From the NCBI RefSeq assembly GCF_902459465.1, contig NC_047080.1, forward strand, positions 10,824,866 through 10,888,865: a stretch of 64,000 nucleotides of DNA, read 5' to 3'. The position numbers were made by a program, and so were the translations under genes. Positions 36,301-47,147 of the stretch are shown piece after piece (the stretch's first letter is position 1; each line of letters starts with the position of its first letter). Under the pieces are notes generated by a model. It was not told where the DNA came from and searched no databases. It worked only from the letters and a program-made list of their open reading frames with translations. Source of the DNA: Asterias rubens (taxonomy: Eukaryota > Echinodermata > Asteroidea > Forcipulatida > Asteriidae).

Positions 36301-38245
36301 AGGACTCGGGGGGAAAGTACCGAGTATACAGTACTACCACACATCGGTGTATTGATAAAAAGCAAAAATTCATATTTTGTTTTGTAGCAATGCTGGAGTG
36401 GATCTTGAAAGTCAAGAAGCGTATGAGTTGGCTGTCCGTGGTCTGCTGAGACCGTTTGGTGAGGACCTTCCACCTCTCATCCTGAACATCAGATGTATCC
36501 ATTTTGAGCCGCCAGATTTTGAGTTGGGTGAGTATCAATGCTGCTTACTTAAATCAGTGTGTTTTCAATTTCATGTGGAAATTTCTTCTTTGAGTCGTGT
36601 TGGTTCTGAAAAGAACCGGTGGTTAGGACTCAACAATGCAATCAGTGTGCTTTGATCATCTTCAGAATTAAGCATACTGATCAAATCGTTGAGACGTTAA
36701 CCTACAGGTTCAGAATCAACGCTACTTAAAAAAGTGATTTCCACATGGTGTTATTGCAAACCTCTCTTAGTTATACTATACGTATTCGCTCAGTTTCCCC
36801 TAATTTCATTCGAACTTAGGTTTCTTTAGCTTTTGTATTAAATTTAATTTTCATGCACACATTATTTGTTCTTCTCATTCAGGTTCGTTTGAGTCATTCT
36901 GTATTTAACTCAGAAATTAAATACTACATTTCTACAAGTTGAATTTCTACTACCAATTTACAATTGATTGAATTGAGTGGTTGACCAGCTTTGTGACCTA
37001 ATGAATTTGATAGGATAGGGCTATAGAGCTCAGATTGTAGAGTGCTTGCACGGTAATCCGGAGGTCGTTGGTTTGAGTCCCACTCCAGTAGATTTGTCTT
37101 TATTCAACCCCAAATACTATTGGTAAATGCCTCAAATTGATCTTTTCGACTGTTGAATGCTCATGCATTGGAGCATTCATGATTCAATTGATTTTGACGG
37201 TCTCCTATTTTGTCAATAGCTTGGTCGGGTGTATAAGAAGTCAGAAAGTTGCATGGCTTCTGACTGACACCCCCTGAACAAAGATGTTGACAAAAACATG
37301 AACCCTTCTTCTTTTTCACTTAAAGGGTGGCTGCAGTGTTTTTTTAAATTCATTTAAACGATTAAACATGACTTTTTAAACCTGAAATATTTTTTTATAT
37401 TTTTTATTAATTGTGCAAGTATTATTAAAATGGTTTTCAAGAGATTAGGGGGACCCACCCCGTCCCTAAAAGGGAGCCTTCATTTGCATAAACGTGACGT
37501 CATGTCGGTAACCCGAGCCGCCGGGCCCCCCTGGCTGTGTGCATATAGAGACGTGTGCACTGTGTAGCCTGGTACCTAGGCGCGTGTAGTTAGGGACCAG
37601 ACTCTTTTTGCCGACGATATGTTTGAATTCCCGACGTGACGTCGATGGTTGGGGGGCGGTAACAATCCACAAAGGGGGGGGGCATGACTAATTCGCTAAT
37701 TATGCAAGTCAGATATGTCGGGAATAAACAAAACACATTTTATTGATGTTCAATACATATATCAGAAATAAATGACAGCAAAGTTAACTGTTTTATTTGA
37801 ATTCACTGCAGAATTCCTTTAAAGGAAACCACTCCTTATTATTATCGTTACTGTATAATTTAAGAGATGTTTGAAGCTATAATATTAGTAAACTTGCGGG
37901 TATAATTCTCTTTTTTTGCTGTACCAACAAGTGTACTGTTTATAGTTTATTCTTACTGTATAATTTGATCAATTTTTATCCTCAGAAATCGAATGCATCC
38001 ATGAAACAGCCCAATACCTCAGGAAAATCGTTCACGATCTCGCCCAAGACATGAAAACCAGCGCCGTTGCAACACTTGTCAGGCGAACTCAAGACGGCCC
38101 ACTCACGCTGGATGAGGCACTCCTCAGGAAACAGTGGTCTCTTCCGTACATTGATGAGGGACTGAGGACCTGCAGACCGCTACTCAAGAAGAAAATGTTC
38201 AGCGTGAGGAGAAAGGTCGAGGGAATTCTTGAGGAGACAAGGTGA
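33369..38245 (+). CDS. TRUB2: TruB-family pseudouridine synthase, TRUB2-like, 6 exons
   Basis: In vertebrates TRUB2 is a mitochondrial pseudouridine synthase needed for mitochondrial mRNA modification and translation. Exons 33369-33510, 34083-34289, 34678-34821, 35420-35492, 36388-36527 and 37986-38245 join in phase to 321 residues plus TGA; human TRUB2 has about 331. Recognisable family blocks: NGLFAVYKPSGMPVK near the N-terminus, VPSFADHPLVRGPLFSRIKV, the catalytic-loop equivalent VDTKMSGVMG with the expected Asp, YTVKGRFGIATDSHDAEGK, QEAYELAVRGLLRPF, INIRCIHFEPPDFEL-like ending of exon 5, and VRRTQDGPLTLDEALLRKQW. No PUA domain follows, as in TRUB2. The N-terminus (MNNQLVRPTAQLASRAWNN) has Arg and no acidic residues, fitting a weak mitochondrial presequence. 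Introns hold SINEs and MITEs. Confidence 0.95.
34320..34500. mobile_element. MITE-F copy in TRUB2 intron 2
   Basis: Inverted pair GTGGCCTGACGTTCCGACCC / GGGTCGAAACATCAGGCCAC with flank AACTAGCTGTTGCAAACTGC, as in the 2600-2780 copy. Confidence 0.75.
35640..35725 (-). repeat. Single unit of the 80-bp minisatellite family
   Basis: Reverse complement of the 23701-24010 unit: CTCCTGGGGCTGAAACAGGG, GGTAACCTCTTCACAGTCC, AGAATGTAGGCTTGGGTATT. Confidence 0.7.
35757..35960. mobile_element. MITE-B fragment, diverged
   Basis: Left-end similarity (TTAAAGAGTACTTTTGGTAA, ATTACTC) and inner AACTGTTGAT and GTAAGAAATGACCCC match MITE-B; the right end is not recognisable. Confidence 0.5.
36000..36135 (-). 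mobile_element. SINE-1 copy (tRNA-derived)
   Basis: On the minus strand: A-box region TGGCTGAGTGGTTAAGAGCA, then a long variable arm and B box GGGTTTGAGTCC, 3' part GACACGTGTGTCCCC. Same head as 60140-60397. The 80-nt spacing is that of a Ser/Leu-type tRNA ancestor. Confidence 0.75.
36190..36362 (+). mobile_element. SINE-2 copy, + orientation
   Basis: Head TAGTCTAGTGGGTAAGACAC (A box) and GTGGGTTCGAATCCCACCC (B box), then body TCACAGGACTCGGGG and tail CACATCGGTGTATTGATAAA. It stops 25 bp before TRUB2 exon 5. It is the clearest copy for polarity. Confidence 0.85.
37005..37270 (+). mobile_element. SINE-3 (tRNA-derived), single copy here
   Basis: TAGAGCTCAGATTGTAGAGT (A-box region) and TTGGTTTGAGTCCCACTCC (B box) start the element. 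The body includes a palindrome AATGCTCATGCATTGGAGCATT. I cannot fold a full cloverleaf by eye, so I call it SINE head rather than a tRNA gene. Confidence 0.55.
37440..37690. other. GC-rich island in TRUB2 intron 5
   Basis: Far richer in GC and CpG than its flanks, with two TGACGTCA-like sites (near 37494 and 37635) and a nearby G run. The open frame across it (37466-37672, minus) is not supported. Possibly an inserted repeat; I found no second copy in the window. Confidence 0.4.
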
Positions 38246-39978
38246 TGGTTTCTTGTGCGAAAGATTCGTTGATTGATTTGTGACTTGATTTGGTTACTGG
38301 TTTACCAGACTGAAGTCTCCAAGTGAGATGAGGGATAGACTTGTTAATCTGGATTTAGTTACTAGTTTAGTAAACCTTGTCGACTTAGCAAATTTTTCTG
38401 ATTTTTGCTGATAAAATGTACAAGGCTATATAATAGGCGTAAGTACAGGCTATATAATAGCCTTAAAGTACTTTTCAAATGTTGGCGAAAAAGTGTACAA
38501 GGCTATATGTATATAATACAATGTGCCAAAAAAAAGCACAAATAGTCTTGTGTACTTAGCAAATTTTGCCGAAAAAGTGTACAAGGCTATAGCCTTGTGA
38601 ACGTTGCAAATTTTGCAAACTTTGCAAGGCCTTGTGAACTTTGCAAATTTTGCCCCCAAAAAGTATACAAGCCTATTATATCCTCCCCTTACCAGTTTTC
38701 ACGCTATTATGCCTTTTTCTTAGAATTGGGAAAAAAATAATGATGCCTTATATCAACCGATGCCCTAATTACCTTCTTTTGTTAATATGAAGTATGCAAA
38801 CATATATTAAATTTGATGGACATTGAAATGTTCACACTACACACCGATCTTCGATGCCTTCAACTGGCCCCATTTGTTTTGAGTTTTTCCTGTTTTCACG
38901 GCAAACAAGAAAGCATAGTTTCCCGGTGAAGCCATGCATGGAAGAAACATCTACAGTGACTACAAGTGTTCTTTGAGACTCTGTGTATTACTCTATAGCC
39001 AGCAGTTGTCTTCGTTTTATTCAAAATATTTTTTAATGAAATTTTAAAATTACCATGGTAATTTGCAAAAAATAACAAAAATAAATAATAAAAAAAAGTG
39101 TGAATAATCATTGGCTTTCAAATCTGATTTTTATTTATTTTTTCCCCCTTTTTTTCTCTTAAAATTTATAATAAAGCGTATAAATAAACAGTGATAATTG
39201 AATCAACAAGCTGATCGTTTAAATTTTAATATTAATAATAATATTGATCGGAGGGTTAAAAAAAAAAATCTCCAAAAATATTAGAAAATTACATAAGGCA
39301 CATGGCTTCTTTAAGCCTCTGTATTTTTTTTCCAGAATGCTCAGCAAAATATTCAGGCACATGGTTTGATCATCATGATTTGTGAATTGAAATAGTGTTT
39401 GATGAAACTTTTTCGGTGGGCAAATATTTTTATATGGCCTCAACATTATGACATACTTTTGTACCTTGTAGAAATGCCTAAAATACCAAACTTTTTGCAT
39501 TTACAAGTGCAAATATCCAGTGGAGCCTTACGTGTTTCTAAGTTTTGGTCAAGGGAGAGGAGATTCTTTGCTTGGCAAATAAAACCACACAATTTTTATC
39601 TAGGGACTGTTTACATCGCGCACAGAGAGGTAAAAGATTTGCCACGATTTTAGGGACACCTCGAAAACAGGACCTCCTACGGTATAGCCTTGTGAATTTT
39701 GCCGAAAAAGTGTACTGTGATTTTGCAAGTTTTGCCGAAAAAGTGTACACTTGTGAACTTAGCAAATTTTGCTGAAAAAGTGTACAAGGCTATAGCCTTG
39801 TGAACTTTGCACATTTTGCCCCAAAAAAGTGTACAAGGCTATATATAGCCTTGTGAACTTTGCCGAAAAAGTGTACAAGGCTATAGCCTTGTGAATTTTG
39901 CAAGTTTTGCTGATAAAGTGTAGCCTTGTAAATTTAGCCAAAAAAGTGTACAAGGCTATAGCCTTGTGAACTTTTTCG
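38246..39978. other. TRUB2 3' flank with satellite fragments
   Basis: Contains no gene. Positions 38430-38680 and 39675-39978 carry broken satellite units (GCCTTGTGAACTTTGCAAA, TGCCGAAAAAGTGTACAAGG). 38700-39670 is AT-rich spacer with AATAAA sites near 39083 and 39184. The local units have AAAGTGTACAAGG where the main array has AAAGTCACAAGG, so they form a distinct subfamily. Confidence 0.7.
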
Positions 39979-40424
39979 GCAAGTTCACAAGCTTGCAAGG
40001 CAAAGCTTGTCAAATTTTGCCGAAAAATGGTACAAGGCTATAGCCAATATTTGATAAACGCTCGACTTGCCTCGTGATTTTTTCAATTTTGCACAACAAG
40101 AAATTCCCATTTACCTAAATCTCTGAATTCTACTCACTTTTGTCAGCTGTAGGTCTCAATAAAGTAGTTGTATAAACATTCACCCTGGAACCCACTTCCA
40201 CAAAACCAGTGATCTTGACCCACACGCCTACTGCTGGTGATAGAGAGCAATCCTCCTTTTTAACCGTTTGTCAAGATTATAATGGCAAGTTTTGTTGACT
40301 CAAAACACTGCTTCCGCGAATCACACACAACAACATCAAATTCCGTCTATATTGGCGTGTTTAATTTTTTGTTGTATTATTAATATTATTGTTTAGGTAT
40401 TTACTATTCATTGACTTCTACAAC

Positions 40425-40495
40425 TGGTGTCGTGGCTAGTCCAAGAACGTGTCGGACTGGGAGCTACGGGACCCCGGTTCAACTCCCGTGTGTGC
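40425..40495 (+). repeat. tRNA-like Pol III module in left arm
   Basis: TGTCGTGGCTAGTCC resembles an A box, and CCGGTTCAACTCCCG is a B box at about the right distance. A TTTTTCTTTTTT stretch (terminator-like) follows at ~40496. The cloverleaf is imperfect. The inverted counterpart lies near 45306-45376, and a shortened copy at 47398-47460. Confidence 0.55.
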
Positions 40496-40568
40496 GTTTT
40501 TCTTTTTTGCTTGGACGCAGTGAGTGAATTATTTAAGTAGTATAAAAATCATCTCCAAACACCAACGG

Positions 40569-40905
40569 GCACTGTGGCGACACGGTGCACTGGATAGTTC
40601 AATTGCGTGCTATCCAGAGCTGGTACACCGGTTCGAATCCCGCCCGTACCAAGAGGGACATGACTTTTACTGCTTGCACCAGTAATGGATTGGGGTCCGT
40701 CATGTCTATCCCCAAATTAGGTGTGGATGAAGATATTCCGTGTGGGAGAGTAAAGGAGGGACCGGGACTGCAAGTCCCTTAAGGGTTCTAATGGGTGATC
40801 ACCACGCTGGTTTCGATCAGACTTTGAGTCCCCTGAATGCCTGGTCGTCACTCTGACTAACTCTTTGCACAAATTTACTTTAACTTTATTTAACTTTAAC
40901 AACTA
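40569..40905 (+). mobile_element. SINE-4 (tRNA-derived), left arm copy
   Basis: Head: A-box-like TGGCGACACGG and exact B box GGTTCGAATCC (40630-40640). Body includes CCAGTAATGGATTGGGGTCC and GGGACTGCAAGTCCC. It ends in a short-repeat tail TTTAACTTTATTTAACTTTA, as tRNA SINEs do. About 340 bp. Other copies: inverted near 44900-45230, + strand at 47525-47865, truncated at 47148-47275. Confidence 0.8.
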
Positions 40906-40996
40906 TATACCAACAATATTTATAACCAATTTGAGCCACAAACTGAATTTTTTTTTGACAAGTGGGCCTACACAAGGCCTTCCAGGCAAAATTTGA

Positions 40997-43900
40997 AAGC
41001 CTTGTGAACTTTTCAAATTTTGTCGAAAAATTCACATAGCCTTGTAAACTTTTCAAATTTTGCCGAAAAATTCACAAGCCTATAGCCTTGTGAACTTTTC
41101 AAATTTCACAAAAGTCACAAGGCTATAGCCTTGTGATTTTTCAAATTTCACAAAAGTCACAAGGCCTTGTGAACTTTTCAAATTTTGCCGAAAAAGTCAC
41201 AAGGCCTTGTGAAATTTTCAAATTGTGCCGAAAAAGTCACAAGGCTATATAGCCTTGTGAACTTTTCAAATTTTGCCGAAAAATTTTCAAATTTTGCCGA
41301 AAAAGTCACAAGGCTATAGCCTTGTGAACTTTTCAAATTTTACAAAAGTCACAAGGCCATAGCCTTGTGATTTTTCAAATTTCACAAAAGTCACAAGGCC
41401 TTGTGAACTTTTCAAATTCTGCCGAAAAATTTTCAAATTTTGCCGAAAAAGTCACAAGGCTTATAATAGCCTTGTGAACTTTTCAAATTTTGCCGAAAAA
41501 GTCACAAGGCTATAGCCTTGTGAACTTTTCAAATTTTGCCGAAAAATTTTCAAATTTTGCCGAAAAAGTCACAAGGCTATAGCCTTGTAAACTTTTCAAA
41601 TTTTGCCGAAAAATTCACAAGCCTATAGCCTTGTAAACTTTTCAAATTTTGCCGAAAAATTCACAAGGCTATAGCCTTGTGAACTTTTCAAATTTCACAA
41701 AAGTCACAAGGCTATAGCCTTGTGATTTTTCAAATTTTGCCGAAAAATTCACAAGGCTATAGCCTTGTGAACTTTTCAAATTTCACAAAAGTCACAAGGC
41801 TATAGCCTTGTGAACTTTTCAAATTTCACAAAAGTCACAAGGCTATAGCCTTGTGTTTTTTCAAATTTCACAAAAGTCACAAGGCTATAGCCTTGTGATT
41901 TTTCAAATTTCACAAAAGTCACAAGGCTATAATAGCCTTGTGAACTTTTCAAATTTAGCCGAAAAATTTTCAAATTTTGCCGAAAAAGTCACAAGGCTAT
42001 AGCCTTGTGAAATTTTCAAATTTTGCCGAAAAATTCACATAGCCTTATAAACTTTTCAAATTTCACAAATGTTTTCAAATTTTCAAATTTTTAAATTTTG
42101 CCGAAAAAGTCACAAGGCTATAGCCTTGTGAATTTTCAAATTTTGCCGAAAAATTCACAAGGCTATAGCCTTGTGAACTTTTCAAATTTTGCCGAAAATT
42201 TTTCAAATTTTGCCGAAAAAGTCACAAGGCTATAGCCTTGTGAACTTTTCAAATTTCACAAAAGTCACAAGGCTATAGCCTTGTGATTTTTCAAATTTCA
42301 CAAAAGTCACAAGGCCTTGTGAACTTTTCAAATTTTGCCGAAAAATTCACATAGCCTTGTAAACTTTTCAAATTTTGCCGAAAAATTTTCAAATTTTGCC
42401 GAAAAAGTCACGCCTTGTGAACTTTTCAAATTTTGCCGAAAAAGTCACAAGGCTATAGCCTTGTGAACTTTTCAAATTTTACAAAAGTCACAAGGCTATA
42501 GCCTTGTGAACTTTTCAAATTTTGCCGAAAAATTCACAAGGCTATAGCCTTGTGAACTTTTCAAATTTCACAAAAGTCACAAGGCTATAGCCTTGTAAAC
42601 TTTTCAAATTTTGCCGAAAAATTCACAAGGCTATAGCCTTGTGAACTTTTCAAATTTCACAAAAGTCACAAGGCTATAGCCTTGTGATTTTTCAAATTTC
42701 ACAAAAGTCACAAGGCTTTGTGAACTTTTCAAATTTAGCCGAAAAATTTTCAAATTTTGCCGAAAAAGTCACAAGGCTATAGCCTTGTGAACTTTTCAAA
42801 TTTTGCCGAAAAATTCACAAGGCTATAGCCTTGTGAACTTTTCAAATTTTGCCGAAAATTTTTCAAATTTTGCCGAAAAAGTCACAAGGCTATAGCCTTG
42901 TGAACTTTTCAAATTTCACAAAAGTCACAAGGCTATAGCCTTGTGATTTTTCAAATTTCACAAAAGTCACAAGGCCTTGTGAACTTTTCAAATTTTGCCG
43001 AAAAAGTCACAAGGCTATAGCCTTGTGAACTTTTCAAATTTCACAAAAGTCACAAGGCTATAGCCTTGTGATTTTTCAAATTTCACAAAAGTCACAAGGC
43101 CTTGTGAACTTTTCAAATTTTGCCGAAAAAGTCACAAGGCTATAGCCTTGTGAACTTTTCAAATTTCACAAAAGTCACAAGGCTATAGCCTTGTGATTTT
43201 TCAAATTTCACAAAAGTCACAAGGCCTTGTGAACTTTTCAAATTTTGCCGAAAAAGTCACAAGGCTATAGCCTTGTGAACTTTTCAAATTTTGCCGAAAA
43301 ATTCACATAGCCTTGTAAACTTTTCAAATTTTGCCGAAAATTTTCAAATTTTGCCGAAAAAGTCACGCCTTGTGAACTTTTCAAATTTTGCCGAAAAAGT
43401 CACAAGCCTTGTGAACTTTTCAAATTTTACAAAAGTCACAAGGCTATAGCCTTGTGAACTTTTCAAATTTTGCCGAAAAATTCACAAGGCTATAGCCTTG
43501 TGAACTTTTCAAATTTCACAAAAGTCACAAGGCTATAGCCTTGTGATTTTTCAAATTTCACAAAAGTCACAAGGCTTTGTGAACTTTTTAAATTTAGCCG
43601 AAAAATTTTCAAATTTTGCCGAAAAAGTCACAAGGCTATAGCCTTGTGAACTTTTCAAATTTTGCCGAAAAATTCACAAGGCTATAGCCTTATAAACTTT
43701 TCAAATTTCACAAATGTTTTCAAATTTTCAAATTTTTAAATTTTGCCGAAAAAGTCACAAGGCTATAGCCTTGTGAATTTTCAAATTTTGCCGAAAAATT
43801 CACAAGGCTATAATAGCCTTGTGAACTTTTCAAATTTTCCCGAAAATTTTTCAAATTTTGCCGAAAAAGTCACAAGGCTTATAGCCTTGTGAACTTTTCA

Positions 43901-44804
43901 ATTTTTGCCGAAAAAGTCACAAGGCTATAGCCTTGTGAACTTTTCAAATTTCACAAAAGTCACAAGGCCTTGTGAACTTTTCAAATTTTGCCGAAAAATT
44001 CACATAGCCTTGTGAACTTTTCAAATTTTGCCGAAAAATTCACATAGCCTTGTAAACTTTTCAAATTTTGCCGAAAAATTCACAAGCCTTGTAAACTTTT
44101 CAAATTTTGCCGAAAAATTCACAAGGCTATAGCCTTGTGAACTTTTCAAATTTCACAAAAGTCACAAGGCTATAATAGCCTTGTGATTTTTCAAATTTCA
44201 CAAAAGTCACAAGGCCTTGTGAACTTTTCAAATTTTGCCGAAAAATTTTCAAATTTTGCCGAAAAAGTCACAAGGCCTTGTGAAATTTTCAAATTGTGCC
44301 GAAAAATTTTCAAATTTTGCCGAAAAAGTCACAAGGCTATAGCCTTGTGAACTTTTTAAATTTTGCCGAAAATTTTCAAATTTTGCCGAAAAAGTCACAA
44401 GGCTATAGCCTTGTGAATTTTGCCGAAAAAGTCACAAGGCTATAGCCTTGTGAACTTTTCAAATTTTACAAAAGTCACAAGGCAATAGCCTTGTGATTTT
44501 TCAAATTTCACAAAAGTCACAAGGCTATAGCCTTGTTAACTTTTCAAATTTTGCCGAAAAATTTTCAAATTTTGCCGAAAAAGTCACAAGGCTTATAGCC
44601 TTGTGAACTTTTCAAATTTTGCCGAAAAAGTCACAAGGCTATATAGCCTTGTGAACTTTTCAAATTTTGCCGAAAAATTTTCAAATTTTGCCGAAAAAGT
44701 CACAAGGCTTATAGCCTTGTGATCTTTTCAAATTTTGCAGAAAAATTCACAAGGCTTTCAAATTAATTTGCCGAAAAATTCACAAGGCTATAAGCCTTGT
44801 GAAC
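40997..44804. repeat. Satellite of palindromic monomers, ~3.8 kb
   Basis: The basic unit, about 46 bp, is the perfect palindrome CACAAGGCTATAGCCTTGTG followed by AACTTTTCAAATTTTGCCG and AAAAAGT. The spacer has two main types, one with TTTTGCCGAAAAA and one with TTTCACAAAAGT, and some palindromes are shortened to CACAAGGCCTTGTG or lengthened to ...CTATATAGCC.... More than 70 units by estimate. No frame is open for any length. Bounded on both sides by the inverted arms. Confidence 0.95.
42896..43270 (+). repeat. Higher-order repeat, three 125-bp copies
   Basis: CCTTGTGAACTTTTCAAATT recurs at 42896, 43021, 43146 and 43271, exactly 125 bp apart, each block holding three palindromes (two full, one shortened). 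This is recent tandem amplification inside the satellite. Confidence 0.85.
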
Positions 44805-45829
44805 TTTTCAAATTTTGCCCGGAAGGCCTTGTGTAGGCCCACTTGTCAAAAATAAATTCAGTTTGTGGCTCAAATTGGTTATAAATATTGTTGGTATATA
44901 GTTGTTAAAGTTAAATAAAGTTAAAGTAAATTTGTGCAAAGAGTTAGTCAGAGTGACGACCAGGCATTCAGGGGACTCAAAGTCTGATCGAAACCAGCGT
45001 GGTGATCACCCATTAGAACCCTTAAGGGACTTGCAGTCCCGGTCCCTCCTTTACTCTCCCACACGGAATATCTTCATCCACACCTAATTTGGGGATAGAC
45101 ATGACGGACCCCAATCCATTACTGGTGCAAGCAGTAAAAGTCATGTCCCTCTTGGTACGGGTAGGATTCGAACCGGTGTACCAGCTCTGGATAGCACGCA
45201 ATTGAACTATCCAGTGCACCGTGTCGCCACAGTGCCCGTTGGTATTTGGAGATGATTTTTATACTACTTAAATAATTCACTCACTGCGTCCAAGCAAAAA
45301 AGAAAAAAGCACACACGGTAGTTGAACCGGGGTCCCGTAGCTCCCAGTCTGACACGTTCTTGGACTAGCCACGAAACCAGTTGAAAAAGTCGATGAATAG
45401 TAAATACCTAAACAATAATATTAATAATACAACAACGAAATTAAACACGCCAATATAGACGGAATTTGATGTTGTTGTGTGTGATTCGCGGAAACAGTGT
45501 TTTGAGTCAACAAAACTTGCCATTATAATCTTGACAAACGGTTAAAAAGGAGGATTGTTCTGTATCACCAGCAGTAGGCGTGTGGGTCAAGATCACTGGT
45601 TTTGGGGAAGTGGGTTCCAGGGTGAATGTTTATATGACAACTACATCATTGAGGCCTACAGCTGACAAAAGTGAGTAGAATTCAGAGATTTAGGTTAATG
45701 GGAATTTCTTGTTGTGCAAAATTGAAAAAATCACGAGGCAAGTCGAGCGTTTATCAAATGTTAGCTATAGCCTTGTATCATTTTTCGGCAAAATTTGACA
45801 AGCTTTGCCTTGCAAGCTTGTGAACTTGT
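44805..45829 (-). mobile_element. Right arm of the palindromic element
   Basis: Reverse complement of 39979-40996, with scattered substitutions (for example TACCCGTACC versus CCGCCCGTACC at the SINE B-box flank). It carries SINE-4 and the first tRNA-like module on the minus strand. Its outer end is TTGCAAGCTTGTGAACTT. Confidence 0.9.
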
Positions 45830-46320
45830 CAAATTTTGCTTGAAAAATTCTATAAGGCTATTTATATAGCCCTGTGAACTTGTCAAATTTGGCTTGAAAC
45901 AGTCTATAAGGCCTTGTGAACTTGTCAAATTTTGCTTGAACAAGTCTATGGGGCTATTGGCTTGTGAACTTGTCAACTTTTGCTTGAATAAGTGTTCACT
46001 AGTTAACTTCAAATTTTGCCGAAAAGGTGTACAAAGCCTTGTGAACTTGGCAAATTTTGCTGGAAAAGTGTACAAGGCTATTATAGCCTTGTGAACTTTC
46101 AATTTTTGCTGAAAAAAGTCAAAAGGCCTGGTGAACCTTTCTAATTTTGCCGAAAAAGTCGCAAAGCCTTGTGAAGGCTATTACAGCTTTGTGAACTTGT
46201 CAAATTTTGCCGAAAAAGTGCACAAGGCGTTGCCGAAAAAGTGTACAAGGCTCTAGCCTTGTGAACTGAGCAAATTTTTCAGGCATAGTAAACAAGGCTA
46301 GAGCCTTGTACAGCTTTTCA
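45830..46320. repeat. Diverged satellite units right of the palindrome
   Basis: Units read GCCTTGTGAACTTGTCAAAT and TTTTGCTTGAA, then switch to TTTTGCCGAAAAAGTGTACA. These flank subfamilies are more diverged than the central array. The open frames here (45761-46102 minus, 45894-46094 plus) arise from the repeat and are not genes. Confidence 0.85.
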
Positions 46321-47084
46321 TGCTAAATTTGATAAAACTGATGATTTCGATGAAAACAGCTAGATGTTGATGAAAAATTCAAGACCAAAACCCTTGTAAA
46401 TGAAAAGTAAGTACAGACATTAAATAATCTTGGAGGCAACAACAAAGACTGAAAATCTCAATTGAGTGGTTATTAATAGACATAGAATCTATGACATACT
46501 TGCAGTTGATAAACTTACAATTGATAAACTTACAATATTAGTAGAAACAGCTGCTCACTTTATATAACTAATAGTACATGTTTTGTTTAAATTGGTACAT
46601 AAAGAGTGACACATGATTTATACTAGAATCTCATTTGTGGTTTCACATTCTCAAGAAGAAATGACAGTTCTATATTATTTTCTTTGATTTTTTTAAACTA
46701 TGCATTGGTGCAGACAGAATGAAAGATACATAACAAGCGTAAGTATAGTACAAACATATCATATAATCTGGTATGAAAAGTGTTACGCATGATTTAAAAG
46801 TGAACTTGATATCTGGTTTAACACTCTCCAGAAGAAAAAAATAATTCTAGATTGCTAGTTTTTTTGTTTTACTTGTAAACTTGTTTGAACTCATTTGTGG
46901 GTCCATTTTATAAACAAAAACTTGATAACCACCCATACTATGTAGCAGTTATTTAAATGTATCAATTAATAATTTATAAAACAAAATTACCACCTGGCAC
47001 ATTTTAGATCAATCTAACATTGAAATCTACAGCACAAATAGAAAAAAAGTACAAATAGGCCTGGGGTGGATTTTACAAAGGTAG
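46321..47084. other. AT-rich spacer, no gene
   Basis: I see no exon, RNA gene or clear repeat apart from short A/T runs and a weakly repeated motif GATAAACTTACAATTGATAA near 46508. Confidence 0.5.
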
Positions 47085-47146
47085 TCCTAACTTAGGACTA
47101 GTCCTAGGCAATGCTAAGAGATAGGACTGGTCCTAAGTTAGACTGG
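47085..47146. repeat. Short palindromic element
   Basis: GTCCTAACTTAGGACTAGTC and GACTGGTCCTAAGTTAG form an inverted pair round GCAATGCTAAGAGATAG. Joined directly to a SINE-4 fragment. Confidence 0.65.
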
Positions 47147-47147
47147 A

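Larger units (their letters stand above)
39979..40996 (+). mobile_element. Left arm of a 5.85 kb palindromic element
   Basis: About 1,018 bp that recur, inverted and at roughly 97% identity by eye, at 44805-45829. It runs from AAGTTCACAAGCTTGCAAGG through unique-looking sequence, two tRNA-like Pol III modules and a SINE, to CACAAGGCCTTCC at the satellite border. No open frame of note: the 40585-40782 and 40717-40902 frames lie within the SINE. Both element flanks are satellite units, so no target duplication can be read. Confidence 0.9.

Noticed and set aside
40569-40650. A functional tRNA gene in the palindrome arm
   Set aside because: A and B boxes are present, but I cannot form a convincing acceptor stem, and a SINE body with a short-repeat tail follows.
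40997-44804. Array of palindromic repeats with similar-length spacers, superficially CRISPR-like
   Set aside because: The spacers are themselves repeated and belong to two types, there are no cas genes, and the surroundings are spliced animal genes. It is a satellite.
45761-46102. Open frame of 113 codons (minus) and 66 codons (45894-46094, plus)
   Set aside because: Both translate the satellite unit in-frame; the protein is an artefact of repeat periodicity.
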